From positions 21,288 to 85,287 of the forward strand of contig SFGJ01000006.1 of assembly GCA_004557655.1 (NCBI GenBank): a stretch of 64,000 nucleotides of DNA, in the 5' to 3' direction. Of the stretch, positions 38,586 to 47,964 are shown piece after piece. A model generated the notes under the pieces. That model saw nothing but the letters and a program-made list of their open reading frames with translations. It was not told where the DNA came from and did not search any database. Every line of letters starts with the position of its first letter. Within the stretch, counting starts at the first letter, position 1. This stretch comes from Clostridiales bacterium (lineage in GTDB: Bacteria > Bacillota > Clostridia > Oscillospirales > Oscillospiraceae). A program made the position numbers and the translations under genes.

Positions 38586-40835
38586 ATGGAAGCAAACGGC
38601 GGCGAAATGAATCGGAAAAGTGAAAAAGTACGCCGTGCCAACCGGGTTATTCAGAACCGCACCATGATCCTCATGGTGGTTTTGGGCGTGCTGGCATTTG
38701 CGGCCCTGCTCGTCAAGCTCTTTTCCCTGCAGATCCTCCGGCACGACGAGCTGGAGGCCAAGGCCATGAATCAGCAGACCCGCAGTACGGAGGTCACCGC
38801 TACCCGCGGCACGATTTATGACCGCAACGGCAATATCATGGCGATTTCCGCTACGGCGGAAACGGTATTCCTCTCTCCGCTGGAGATCAACAACGCCTTG
38901 AATGACAAGGAAAAGCCCGTATCCTGGACTAAGGACAGCGTGGCGCAGAAACTCTCGGAGATCCTGGAGATCAACAAGGAGGGTATTCTGAAAAAGATGG
39001 AGCGGACCAACTCCCAGTACGAGGTGCTGAAGCTGCGTGTGGAGGAGGATGTGGCCAATAAGGTCCGCAGTTTTATAAATGAAGAGGGCGTGCGGGGTGT
39101 GTATATGGTCACCGATGCCAAGCGCTATTACCCCTACGCCACCCTTGCCGCCCAGATCATCGGTTTTGTGGGTACGGATAATTACGGCCTGTACGGCCTG
39201 GAAGCCCGATATAACAGCGTTCTGGACGGCCAGACAGGATTGGTGGTATCTACCAAGGATCCCGCCGGAAACGATATGCTTTATGGTTATGAGCAGTACT
39301 ATAAAGCGGAAAACGGCAGCGATCTGGTGTTGACGCTGGATGCCACGGTGCAGTACTATGTGGAAAAGGCCTTGGCGGAGATGGTAAGCGCCACCCGGGC
39401 CGCCAACGGCGCCACCGGCATTGTGATGGATGTGGATACCGGCGCGATTTTAGCCATGGCCTCCAACCCTACCTATGACCTCAACGATCCATCGACCGTT
39501 TATGATGCTGCCGCGGCGGAACTGGTAAAGAACGGCGGGCTGGATCTGGCGGCCGCACAGCTTCGCCAGTGGCGCAACAAGGCCATCAACGACACCTATG
39601 AGCCGGGCTCTACCTTCAAGGTGCTGACCCTCGCGGCGGCGCTGGAGGAGGGAGCCATTGACGAAAACACCACCTTCAGCTGCAATGGGTATATCCATGT
39701 GCTGGACGCTACCATCCACTGCAGCAGCCGGAGAGGTCACGGACATCAGACGCTGGAGGAAACGGCGGGCAACTCCTGCAACCCCGCCTTTATCACCTAC
39801 GGACTGCGGCTGGGCACGGAGAAATTCTACCGCTATATGAAAGACTTCGGTCTGGTGAATGGCTGCGGCATTGATCTCGACGGCGAGGCCACAGGTATTT
39901 TTGCCCCTCAGGAAACGGCCTCGGAGCTGGATCTGGCCTGCTACGCCTTCGGCCAGAACTTCAATACCACCCCTGTGGCTCTCATTGCCGCGCAGGCAGC
40001 GTGCATCAACGGCGGCTATCTGCACACACCCTATGTGGTGGAGCGTGTGGTGGACAGCAACGGTAATGTACTGGCCAGCCATGACTCCACTCCCGTGCGG
40101 CAGGTGGTCAGCGAGGAGACCTCCGCCATCGTGCGGCGGTGCCTGGAGTATGTGGTGGCATCCGGTACAGGCCGCAACGGTCAGGTCAGCGGCTACCGCA
40201 TCGGCGGCAAGACCGGTACGGCGGATAAGGGCAAAACCGGCGATGTGGTGGTGTCCTTCCTGTGCTTTGCTCCGGCGGACCATCCCAAATACATCATGCT
40301 CCTTACCCTGGACACCCCCGAGGGTACGGCATCCGGCGGCGGAACCGTGGCGCCCTACGCCAGTCAGATCATGTCGGAGATCCTGCCCTATCTCGGTGTG
40401 GAGCCGTCCTACTCGGCAGAGGAGCTGTTGGGCTCCGACACCACCGTGAATTATGTGATAGGTACGACTGTGGCGGAGGCTGAGGCGAAGCTGAAGGCCA
40501 AGGGATTTTCCGTCAAGGTCATCGGCGACGGCGATACAGTTACCGCCCAGACTCCGGAGGGCGGGACGGTGATCCCCGGTAAGTCCCGGGTGATCCTATA
40601 TGCCGGTTCTGAAAAACCGGATACTCTATGCACGGTGCCCTCTCTGGTCGGCTTGTCCCCGGGTGAGGCCAACGTTGCGGTGAGCAGTGCGGGACTCCTT
40701 CTGCGCTTCACCGGAACCACAGACAGCGGCTCGGACAGCGTTCGGGTCATCAATCAATCGGAGGCCGCGGGAACGAAGGTGGAAGCGGGGACGGTGATCT
40801 CCGTCCAGCTCAGCGACAGCGGCGTAACGGATTAG
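38586..40835 (+). CDS. Class B penicillin-binding protein with two PASTA domains (PBP2/SpoVD type)
   Basis: The 749-residue transpeptidase cross-links septal or spore-cortex peptidoglycan. It has an N-terminal membrane anchor (about 27-48) and a PBP dimer domain beginning ATRGTIYDRNGNIMAIS. The transpeptidase motifs are SxxK in PGSTFKVLTLAAALEEG, SxN in AGNSCNPAFITYG and KTG in GGKTGTADKG. Two PASTA repeats follow (about 610-672 and 678-747). A SpoVD or PBP2B role cannot be separated here. An extended -10 (TGGTATAAT) near 38545 may give it its own promoter. Its ribosome site is AAAGGAG. Confidence 0.93.
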   Translation: MEANGGEMNRKSEKVRRANRVIQNRTMILMVVLGVLAFAALLVKLFSLQILRHDELEAKAMNQQTRSTEVTATRGTIYDRNGNIMAISATAETVFLSPLEINNALNDKEKPVSWTKDSVAQKLSEILEINKEGILKKMERTNSQYEVLKLRVEEDVANKVRSFINEEGVRGVYMVTDAKRYYPYATLAAQIIGFVGTDNYGLYGLEARYNSVLDGQTGLVVSTKDPAGNDMLYGYEQYYKAENGSDLVLTLDATVQYYVEKALAEMVSATRAANGATGIVMDVDTGAILAMASNPTYDLNDPSTVYDAAAAELVKNGGLDLAAAQLRQWRNKAINDTYEPGSTFKVLTLAAALEEGAIDENTTFSCNGYIHVLDATIHCSSRRGHGHQTLEETAGNSCNPAFITYGLRLGTEKFYRYMKDFGLVNGCGIDLDGEATGIFAPQETASELDLACYAFGQNFNTTPVALIAAQAACINGGYLHTPYVVERVVDSNGNVLASHDSTPVRQVVSEETSAIVRRCLEYVVASGTGRNGQVSGYRIGGKTGTADKGKTGDVVVSFLCFAPADHPKYIMLLTLDTPEGTASGGGTVAPYASQIMSEILPYLGVEPSYSAEELLGSDTTVNYVIGTTVAEAEAKLKAKGFSVKVIGDGDTVTAQTPEGGTVIPGKSRVILYAGSEKPDTLCTVPSLVGLSPGEANVAVSSAGLLLRFTGTTDSGSDSVRVINQSEAAGTKVEAGTVISVQLSDSGVTD

Positions 40836-40868
40836 CCTTGTGGTTTGCGGTGGAAAGGAGAGGACCGG

Positions 40869-42302
40869 ATGCGATTGAGGGAGCTGCTGGAGGGAATGGA
40901 GGTCATTTCACAGACGATCTCGCCGGATACGGAGATCACCCATGTGTGCGTGGATTCCCGGGCAACGCAAAAGGGCAGCCTGTTCGTGGCGGTGCCGGGG
41001 AACCGGTGCGATGGCGGGCATTATGCAAGGCAGGCAGTAGATAGAGGCGCCGTGTGCGTGGTGTGCCAAAGCGAGCTTCCGCCGGATTTGCCCTGGGTAA
41101 AAGTTCGGGACGCCCGCTTGGCCCTGAGCCAGCTTGCGTGCAGGTGGTATGGTCACCCGTCCCGGCAGCTGACGATGCTGGGTGTCACCGGCACCAATGG
41201 GAAAACCACCGTGACCTATCTCCTGCGCCATATCCTGCAGAGGACCGGAATGAAAACAGGGCTCATAGGCACTGTGCAGAACATTGTGGGGGAGCAGACG
41301 CTTCCCACGCAGCGCACCACCCCCGACGCCCTGCAGATCCAGCAGCTTTTATCTGCAATGACGAAAAACGGATGTTCCCACGCAGTGATGGAGGTCTCCT
41401 CCCACGCTTTGGACCAGCATCGGGCGGAGGGCATTGACTTCGCCGTGGGCATCTTCACCAATCTCACGGAGGATCACCTGGACTATCATGGCACCATGGG
41501 CTGCTACTGCGACGCCAAGGCAAAGCTGTTTCAGATGAGCCGCATGGGAGTCTGCAACGCCGACGATCCCTGGACAGAGAGGCTGCTGGCAGGCGCATCC
41601 TGCCCATCCGTTTACTATGGCATCCATAATCCGGCCGAGGTGTGGGCGGAGGATATATTCCTGCATTCCCGAAGCGTGGACTTCACGGTTTGTACGGCGC
41701 GGACACGCACGCCGGTGCACCTGGGTGTGCCGGGCCGGTTTTCGGTGTATAATGCACTGGGGGCCATAGCCGCCTGCGGAGAGCTGGGCATCCCACCGGA
41801 GGAGTGCGCGGCAGCTCTCGCCACCTTTCCCGGTGTGGCGGGGCGCATGGAGGTGGTACCCACACCGGGCAAGCCTTACACCCTGCTTATAGATTATGCC
41901 CACACGCCGGACGCGCTGGAAAATGTGCTGAAAACCGTCCGCGGTTTTGCGCAAAACCGGGTTATCGCCGTCTTCGGCTGCGGCGGCGACAGAGAAAGGG
42001 AGAAGAGACCCCTTATGGGCCACATTGCCGGAAAACTGGCGGACCTTACCATCATCACAAGCGACAACCCCCGCACCGAGGAGCCTATGGCCATCATCCG
42101 GGATATTCTGCCGGGTATTGCCGGGGCGGAGGATAAATATATAGTAGAGCCGGACCGCCGGGGCGCCATTGCCCTGGCCATGGGCCGGGCCGCAGCGGGC
42201 GATGTCATCGTCCTGTGCGGCAAAGGCCACGAAACTTATCAGGAGATCGGCGATAAAACGATTCCCATGGACGAGCGGGAGATCGTGCGGTCCCTCCTGT
42301 GA
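40869..42302 (+). CDS. murE: UDP-N-acetylmuramoyl-tripeptide synthetase (meso-DAP type)
   Basis: The 477-residue Mur ligase adds the third stem-peptide residue. It has the Mur N-domain CVDSRATQKGSLFVAVPG near residue 25 and the ATP loop GVTGTNGKTTVTYLLRHIL near 107. TNLTEDHLDYHGTM near 200 and DNPRTEEPMAII near 401 follow. The DNPR motif marks ligases that use meso-diaminopimelate rather than lysine, indicating a DAP-containing wall. It follows the PBP gene by 33 bases. Confidence 0.95.
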   Translation: MRLRELLEGMEVISQTISPDTEITHVCVDSRATQKGSLFVAVPGNRCDGGHYARQAVDRGAVCVVCQSELPPDLPWVKVRDARLALSQLACRWYGHPSRQLTMLGVTGTNGKTTVTYLLRHILQRTGMKTGLIGTVQNIVGEQTLPTQRTTPDALQIQQLLSAMTKNGCSHAVMEVSSHALDQHRAEGIDFAVGIFTNLTEDHLDYHGTMGCYCDAKAKLFQMSRMGVCNADDPWTERLLAGASCPSVYYGIHNPAEVWAEDIFLHSRSVDFTVCTARTRTPVHLGVPGRFSVYNALGAIAACGELGIPPEECAAALATFPGVAGRMEVVPTPGKPYTLLIDYAHTPDALENVLKTVRGFAQNRVIAVFGCGGDREREKRPLMGHIAGKLADLTIITSDNPRTEEPMAIIRDILPGIAGAEDKYIVEPDRRGAIALAMGRAAAGDVIVLCGKGHETYQEIGDKTIPMDEREIVRSLL

Positions 42303-42351
42303 TAACACAACGAAAAAAGCCCCTGACGGGGCGGAAAGAGGAAAGAAAAGT

Positions 42352-43347
42352 ATGATCCTTCCAGTCATTTTGTCCTGCGTTATTTGTTTTGTCATAACGG
42401 CTGTTGCCGGTAAACTGCTGATCCCGGAGCTGATCAAGCTCAAGGCCGGACAGAGCATCAAGGAGATCGGCCCCACCTGGCACATGACTAAGCAGGGCAC
42501 CCCCACCATGGGCGGACTCATGTTCATCATCGGCATCGGCATCACCGTGGTGATCCTGGGCTGGGAGGGCATGGTAATCGGAGACTTTACCCACATTTAT
42601 GTGTATCTTTTTGCCCTCGTATTCGGTGTCATCGGATACATTGACGACTACCAAAAGGTGAGGCATCACCGCAACACCGGCCTCACCGCCATCCAGAAGT
42701 TCCTGCTGCAGCTTGCGGCGGCGGTGGCGTTTTTGTGCCTGCTGCGCTATGAGGGACATTTAAGCCCCAACCTGTATATCCCCTTCTTCAATACCTACAT
42801 CGTGCTCAACTGGGTGGTTTATATGATCCTGGCCGCCTTCATCATCGTGGGCACGGTGAACGCCGTGAACATCACCGACGGCCTGGACGGACTTTCTACC
42901 AGCGTCACTGTGCCGGTGGCTGTGTTTTTCACCGTTATGGGTGTTGTCTGGAAGGACTTCCCCCAGCTCGGCATATTCGGCGGCGCCATGGTGGGGGGAC
43001 TACTGGCGTTTTTGCTGTATAATCACTATCCCGCCAAGGTTTTCATGGGCGATACCGGCTCCCTGTTTTTGGGCGGCGCCGTGGCGGCTCTGGCCTTTGC
43101 CTATGATATGCCTTTGGTGCTGATCCTCGTGGGCATTGTGTATATCTGCGAGACCATGTCAGATATCCTGCAGGTGGGATATTTTAAGCTCACCCACGGC
43201 AAGCGTATATTCAAAATGGCGCCCCTGCACCATCACTTTGAGATGTGCGGCTGGAAGGAGACCAAGATCGTGGCGGTGTTCACCACGGTGAGCGCTATCT
43301 TCTGCGTCCTGGCCTATCTGGGCGTGATGGACCGATTCGCATACTGA
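42352..43347 (+). CDS. mraY: Phospho-N-acetylmuramoyl-pentapeptide transferase
   Basis: The 331-residue membrane enzyme makes lipid I on undecaprenyl phosphate. Signature elements are KQGTPTMGGLMFIIGI near residue 47, the catalytic IGYIDDYQKVRHHRNTGLT near 94, VNITDGLDGLSTS near 177 and FKMAPLHHHFEMCGWKETK near 287. It has about ten membrane segments. It directly follows murE because murF is absent from the cluster. Confidence 0.95.
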   Translation: MILPVILSCVICFVITAVAGKLLIPELIKLKAGQSIKEIGPTWHMTKQGTPTMGGLMFIIGIGITVVILGWEGMVIGDFTHIYVYLFALVFGVIGYIDDYQKVRHHRNTGLTAIQKFLLQLAAAVAFLCLLRYEGHLSPNLYIPFFNTYIVLNWVVYMILAAFIIVGTVNAVNITDGLDGLSTSVTVPVAVFFTVMGVVWKDFPQLGIFGGAMVGGLLAFLLYNHYPAKVFMGDTGSLFLGGAVAALAFAYDMPLVLILVGIVYICETMSDILQVGYFKLTHGKRIFKMAPLHHHFEMCGWKETKIVAVFTTVSAIFCVLAYLGVMDRFAY

Positions 43348-43384
43348 GCATGACCCGAGATCAAACGGAAGGGAGGAGAGACCC

Positions 43385-44608
43385 GTGCCGCAGCAGGAGA
43401 CAAAAAAGCGCCGCTCGATGTTTGCGCGCAAGAATACCCGCCGTCCGCCGCGGCAGGCTGCCAAAGGCAGTGACGGGTCACCGGCAGCCACGGGCCGCAT
43501 GGATCTTCCGTTTCTGATTCTGACCATTTTATTGACCGTGATGGGCCTGGTGATGCTGTTTTCCGCCAGCTTTCCCTCCGCAAACTATGAGACCGGTGAC
43601 CCGGCCTATTACCTCAAGCGCCAGGGACTTTTCGCTCTGCTGGGCCTTGCGGCCATGGTGGTTATGAGCCGCATTAACTACCAGCGGATCCGCCGCTACG
43701 CACTGCTGCTGATGGGACTGTCGTTTTTCCTGCTGGTTCTGGTGCTGATACCCGGTCTGGGCGTTACCCAGAACGGAGCCACCCGCTGGCTGGGCAAGGT
43801 GGGAGTCATAACCTTTCAGCCCTCGGAGATCGCCAAGCTGGCGGTGATCGTGTACTTTGCCGACAGTATTTCCAAAAAGAAAACTCTCATGGAGACCTTT
43901 AAGTACGGTATTCGCCCGTATATGCTGGTTTTGGGGGTATATGCCATTTTGATGCTGCTGGAGCCGCATCTGTCCGGAACCATCCTCATTGTGGGTACCG
44001 GGGTTGTGTTGATGATCGTGGGAGGCATTAGAAAACAATGGGCCCTTGGCGGCATTGCCGCCGTTACGGCAGTGGGCTTTACCTATGTGAAACTGGTGGA
44101 GAGCGGAATCATATCCTACGGCGCCAATCGTATCCAGATGTGGAAGAATCCCTTCATCGACCCGCTGGATGATGGATATCAGATGTGCCAGAGCCTGATT
44201 GCCATTGGCTCCGGCGGACTCACCGGCGTGGGATTGGGCAAGAGCCGGCAGAAGTTTTTGTATCTGCCGGAGGAGCATAACGATTTCATTTTTGCTGTGG
44301 TGTGCGAGGAACTGGGGCTTATCGGCGCGGCACTGGTTATGCTGGTGTTTGCTCTGATGATCCTCCGTGGTTTCTGGATCGCCCTGCAGGCCAGAGATCG
44401 CTTCGGCGCGCTGCTGGTGGTGGGCATCATGACACAGATCGGCCTGCAGACATTTTTCAACATTGCCGTAGTGACGGGATTTGTACCAGCTACGGGCATT
44501 TCCCTGCCGTTTTTCAGCTATGGCGGCACGGCCCTTGCATTGCAGCTATTTGAAATGGGCATTGTACTGAGTGTGTCCCGGCAGATCCCGGCCCCCAGAG
44601 GCGGATAA
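43385..44608 (+). CDS. ftsW: FtsW/SpoVE lipid II polymerase (SEDS family)
   Basis: The 407-residue membrane glycosyltransferase polymerises septal peptidoglycan with a class B PBP. A charged N-terminus (1-40) precedes ten membrane segments. Markers are GVTQNGATRWLGKVGVITFQPSEIAKLAVI near residue 125, QMCQSLIAIGSGGLTGVGLGKSRQKFLYLPEEHNDFIFAV pieces near 265, and TGISLPFFSYGGTALALQLFEMGI near 370. The start is GTG at 43385, with GGGAGG upstream. murD, usually between mraY and ftsW, is absent. Confidence 0.92.
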   Translation: MPQQETKKRRSMFARKNTRRPPRQAAKGSDGSPAATGRMDLPFLILTILLTVMGLVMLFSASFPSANYETGDPAYYLKRQGLFALLGLAAMVVMSRINYQRIRRYALLLMGLSFFLLVLVLIPGLGVTQNGATRWLGKVGVITFQPSEIAKLAVIVYFADSISKKKTLMETFKYGIRPYMLVLGVYAILMLLEPHLSGTILIVGTGVVLMIVGGIRKQWALGGIAAVTAVGFTYVKLVESGIISYGANRIQMWKNPFIDPLDDGYQMCQSLIAIGSGGLTGVGLGKSRQKFLYLPEEHNDFIFAVVCEELGLIGAALVMLVFALMILRGFWIALQARDRFGALLVVGIMTQIGLQTFFNIAVVTGFVPATGISLPFFSYGGTALALQLFEMGIVLSVSRQIPAPRGG

Positions 44609-44619
44609 GAGGAGGAGCT

Positions 44620-45738
44620 ATGAAAGTTATTTTTACCTGCGGCGGTACGGCAGGCCATGTGAACCCGGCTCTGGCCCTGGCAGGCTATATGCAAAAAAAG
44701 GATCCCTCCGTGGAGATCCTGTTCGTGGGCACGCCCCAGGGTATGGAGCGCGGCCTTGTGGCCAAGGCCGGCTATGACTACCGGGGCATCCGGGTGGACA
44801 GCTTCGACCGCTCCGTGAGTCTGAGCAGTCTGCGGCACAATCTGAAAAGTGCCGCCGAGCTGTTGACCCTGCGGCACCGGGCCGACAAGATCCTGCGGGA
44901 ATTTCCGGCGGATCTGGTGGTGGGCACCGGCGGCTATGCCAGCTTTCCCATGGTGAAGTACGCCGCCCTCCGGGGCATTCCCACGGCGGTGCACGAGGCC
45001 AATATGATCCCCGGTCTCACCACCCGAATGCTGGAAAAGCACGCCGGGCGCATTATGGTGGGCTTTGAGGAATGCCGGAACCTTTATAAGCATCCGGAGC
45101 GCATCGTGGTCACCGGTACTCCGGTGCGGGGCGACTTTTTCAACTTGACCCATGACGAAGCCAAGGCGGCTCTGGGTCTGGGAGCTGAGGAACCGCTGGT
45201 GGTGTCCTTCTGGGGCAGCCTGGGCGCCAGCACCATGAATCGGCAGATGCTGGACTTCTTTGAAAAGGAAAAGGCGGACGGCTATCCCTTCCGCCATATC
45301 CACGCCGTAGGCAGCGGCAATTGGGAGTGGATGCAGCAGGAGCTGCGGCAGCGGGATCTGACAGGGAATGCCCGTCTGGATGTGCGCCAATATATTTATG
45401 ATATGGCGGTGGTGATGCGGGCGGCAGATCTGGTGATCTGCCGGGCCGGAGCCTCCACCATCAGCGAGATAACGGCTCTGGCGGTGCCTACGATCATCGT
45501 GCCGTCGCCTTATGTGGCCAACAACCATCAGGAAAAGAACGCCCGGATCCTGGCGCAGCATGGCGGTGCCTGTCTCATCCGGGAGGAGGAGAGCAGCGGC
45601 GGGAAGCTCTATCGCACTGCCCGGGATATTTTGGACAGCCCCACCCGCAGGGAATCCATGAGCCGCGGTATGGCGGAGCTGGGCATTCTGGACGCGACAG
45701 AGCGTATTTACCAAACCGTTATGGAACTGGTCAGGTAA
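44620..45738 (+). CDS. murG: UDP-GlcNAc:undecaprenyl-pyrophosphoryl-MurNAc-pentapeptide GlcNAc transferase
   Basis: The 372-residue peripheral membrane glycosyltransferase (GT28) makes lipid II. Its N-domain loop is VIFTCGGTAGHVNPALALAGYMQ, with VGTGGYASFPMVKYAAL and HEANMIPGLTTRMLEK near 110-135. The C-domain has SFWGSLGASTMN near 195 and the donor-binding CRAGASTISEITALAVPTIIVPSP near 273. The length is normal for the family. Confidence 0.95.
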   Translation: MKVIFTCGGTAGHVNPALALAGYMQKKDPSVEILFVGTPQGMERGLVAKAGYDYRGIRVDSFDRSVSLSSLRHNLKSAAELLTLRHRADKILREFPADLVVGTGGYASFPMVKYAALRGIPTAVHEANMIPGLTTRMLEKHAGRIMVGFEECRNLYKHPERIVVTGTPVRGDFFNLTHDEAKAALGLGAEEPLVVSFWGSLGASTMNRQMLDFFEKEKADGYPFRHIHAVGSGNWEWMQQELRQRDLTGNARLDVRQYIYDMAVVMRAADLVICRAGASTISEITALAVPTIIVPSPYVANNHQEKNARILAQHGGACLIREEESSGGKLYRTARDILDSPTRRESMSRGMAELGILDATERIYQTVMELVR

Positions 45739-45796
45739 CCAATACCGTCCCCCGGGCATAGGATGGCGTACATTCTATGGAAGACGGGGGAGGAAT

Positions 45797-47050
45797 ATGA
45801 GCGTCATTTTGATAGAGGGCGGCAAAAAACTCTCCGGTGCGTTGACGGTGCAGGGAGCGAAAAACAGCGTGCTGCCCATGCTGGCTGCCACGGTACTTTG
45901 CCCCGGCGTGTGCTGCATGAAGGGATGCCCCGAACTCAGCGATGTGGAAACGGCGGGACAGATCATTCGGCGTCTGGGCGGCGAAGTCCACCGGGAAGGG
46001 CCGGATCTGGTGGTGGATACCCGGAATATCAGTGCCTGCGAGATACCGCGGGAGCTTATGTGCCGGATGCGTTCATCGGTGATGTTTCTGGGGGCAATTT
46101 TGGCCCGATGCGGCGAGGCAGTGTGCTCTCAGCCCGGCGGATGCGACTTGGGCCCACGCCCCATTGACCTGCATCTGCACGCCCTGCGTGCCTTGGGCGC
46201 GCAGATAAAGGAGGAGAACGGCCGGCTGCATTGCCGGTGCGGTAAGCTGCGCGGCGCGGAGATATTTTTACAGATTCCCAGCGTGGGCGCCACGGAAAAC
46301 GCCATGCTGGCGGCTTGCCAGGCGGAGGGAACCACTGTCATTTCCAATGCTGCCCGGGAACCGGAGATCGTGGAGCTGCAGGATTTCCTGCGGGCCATGG
46401 GCGCCAGTGTCCGGGGAGCCGGCAGTGCAACCGTGGTGATAGAAGGACGGAAAAAACTCCATGGATGTACCCATCTGGTGCGCCCGGACCGCATTGTGGC
46501 AGCTACATATCTATGCGCGGCGGCGGCAACGGGAGGCTGCGTCTGCCTGCGTCGGGCGGAGTACCGGCATATGGCGTCGGTGCTGTGCGTGCTGCAAGGA
46601 AGCGGCTGCGATGTACGCAGCGACGGATGCGGCATCTGCCTTAAAAGCAGCGGCCGGCTGCGCGCCGTTCCACCGGTGCGGACCTCTCCCTATCCGGGGT
46701 TTCCCACCGACGCACAGGCTATCATGATGGCGGCGCTGCTGCGGAGCAAGGGGTCCACGGTCTTTGTGGAGACCCTCTTTTCCGACCGCTACCGCCATGT
46801 GCCGCAGCTTCAAAAAATGGGAGCGCAGATCCGCACCCGGGGCCAGACGGCGATCGTCACCGGCACGGAGAATTTGCATGGCACGGCGGTGCAGGCCACG
46901 GATCTGCGCGGCGGGGCGGCCCTTATTGTGGGAGGATTGCAGGCAGAAGGCATCACACGGGTGGAGCAGATTCACCATATTGAGCGGGGCTATGCCGACA
47001 TAGTGGGTGATTTGGCGGGTTTGGGGGCCTGCATCTACACAGAAAAATAG
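45797..47050 (+). CDS. murA: UDP-N-acetylglucosamine 1-carboxyvinyltransferase
   Basis: The 417-residue enzyme transfers enolpyruvate from PEP to UDP-GlcNAc, the first committed wall step. The N-terminal VQGAKNSVLPMLAATVLC is typical. The catalytic Cys (Cys115 in E. coli) is retained in SQPGGCDLGPRPIDLHLHALR, so the enzyme should be fosfomycin-sensitive in principle. SVGATENAMLAACQAEGTTVI and YPGFPTDAQAIMMAAL follow. It carries more Cys than usual (CLRRAEYRH, CGICLKS region). MurA is here in the division cluster instead of a separate locus. Confidence 0.94.
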   Translation: MSVILIEGGKKLSGALTVQGAKNSVLPMLAATVLCPGVCCMKGCPELSDVETAGQIIRRLGGEVHREGPDLVVDTRNISACEIPRELMCRMRSSVMFLGAILARCGEAVCSQPGGCDLGPRPIDLHLHALRALGAQIKEENGRLHCRCGKLRGAEIFLQIPSVGATENAMLAACQAEGTTVISNAAREPEIVELQDFLRAMGASVRGAGSATVVIEGRKKLHGCTHLVRPDRIVAATYLCAAAATGGCVCLRRAEYRHMASVLCVLQGSGCDVRSDGCGICLKSSGRLRAVPPVRTSPYPGFPTDAQAIMMAALLRSKGSTVFVETLFSDRYRHVPQLQKMGAQIRTRGQTAIVTGTENLHGTAVQATDLRGGAALIVGGLQAEGITRVEQIHHIERGYADIVGDLAGLGACIYTEK

Positions 47051-47069
47051 ACGAAAGTTGAGGGGACAA

Positions 47070-47822
47070 ATGGCCAGACGGAACAGGCGCAGGCGCAGAA
47101 AAAGAAAGGGAAGTTTTTCTTTCTTATATAAGCTGCTGGTATTTTTTGTCATCTGCGGCGCCATTGTGGCTGCCATGGCAGTGTTCTTCAAGGTGGAGAA
47201 TATTGAAGTCACCGGCAGCAGCCGCTACACAGCCCAGCAGATCGCGGACAGCGGTGACATCCATGTGGGAGATAATCTATTTCTCATCAATAAATTCAGA
47301 GCCTCCGAGGCTATCACTCAAAAGCTGCCCTATATCTCCAGTGTGCGCATCAGCCGCAAGATGCCGGATACCATCTGTATTGCTGTGGTGGAAAACGGAG
47401 CAATCTGCGCCATTGAACAGCCCGGCGGCGATTGGCTTATAAGCAGCACCGGCAAGCTGGTGGAGAAGACCGCGGCCGGGGAGGACGCTACATACATCGT
47501 CGGACTGACTCCCCTTGACCCGCAGGAGGGAAAAGCCCTGCAGGTCGCGCCGGAGCAGGCGGCGGCCAGGGATAGTCTCCTGCGGCTTATGACAGCGCTG
47601 GAAGAGAGGGAGGCTTTGCGCCGCTGCAGCCGGATCGATCTGCAAAGCGGGGAGGAGATCATCATTCGCTTTGACGGGCGATTTGATGTGCTGCTGGCTC
47701 CGGATGCGGATTTCGGCTATAAGCTGGACTGCCTGCTGATGGTGGTGGACACAAAGCTGGAGCAAAATGAGAAGGGAACCATCGACCTCACACGCAAGGA
47801 GGTGCGATTCATTCCCGGATAA
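47070..47822 (+). CDS. divIB: DivIB/FtsQ cell division protein
   Basis: The 250-residue bitopic protein has a very basic N-terminus (ARRNRRRRRKRKG), one membrane segment (about 18-41) and a POTRA domain (VENIEVTGSSRYTAQQIADSG, about 43-110). A beta domain follows. The POTRA motif and position before ftsZ identify DivIB/FtsQ, which links FtsL and FtsB/DivIC to the divisome. The start at 47070 follows GAGGGG. Confidence 0.88.
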   Translation: MARRNRRRRRKRKGSFSFLYKLLVFFVICGAIVAAMAVFFKVENIEVTGSSRYTAQQIADSGDIHVGDNLFLINKFRASEAITQKLPYISSVRISRKMPDTICIAVVENGAICAIEQPGGDWLISSTGKLVEKTAAGEDATYIVGLTPLDPQEGKALQVAPEQAAARDSLLRLMTALEEREALRRCSRIDLQSGEEIIIRFDGRFDVLLAPDADFGYKLDCLLMVVDTKLEQNEKGTIDLTRKEVRFIPG

Positions 47823-47850
47823 AGATTTCGGGGAAAATATCCGGGAATAC

Positions 47851-47879
47851 TTGACCGAAAAAGGAATCTGTAATAAAAT
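47851..47879 (+). promoter_or_regulatory. ftsZ promoter
   Basis: TTGACC (47851-47856), 17-base spacer, TAAAAT (47874-47879), in the 142-base space between divIB and ftsZ. It would allow extra ftsZ expression. ftsA is absent. Confidence 0.6.
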
Positions 47880-47964
47880 AAAGACGGTATAGCAGCAGCG
47901 AAACCATTCTATGAACGGATGATAAAACTGCCATCTCAAACGATCTGCAGCAGGAGGAAAAGAC

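Noticed and set aside
42301..42351. CCCCTGACGGGG between murE and mraY considered as a terminator
   Set aside because: Very short stem, no T run on the plus strand, and the genes must be co-transcribed.
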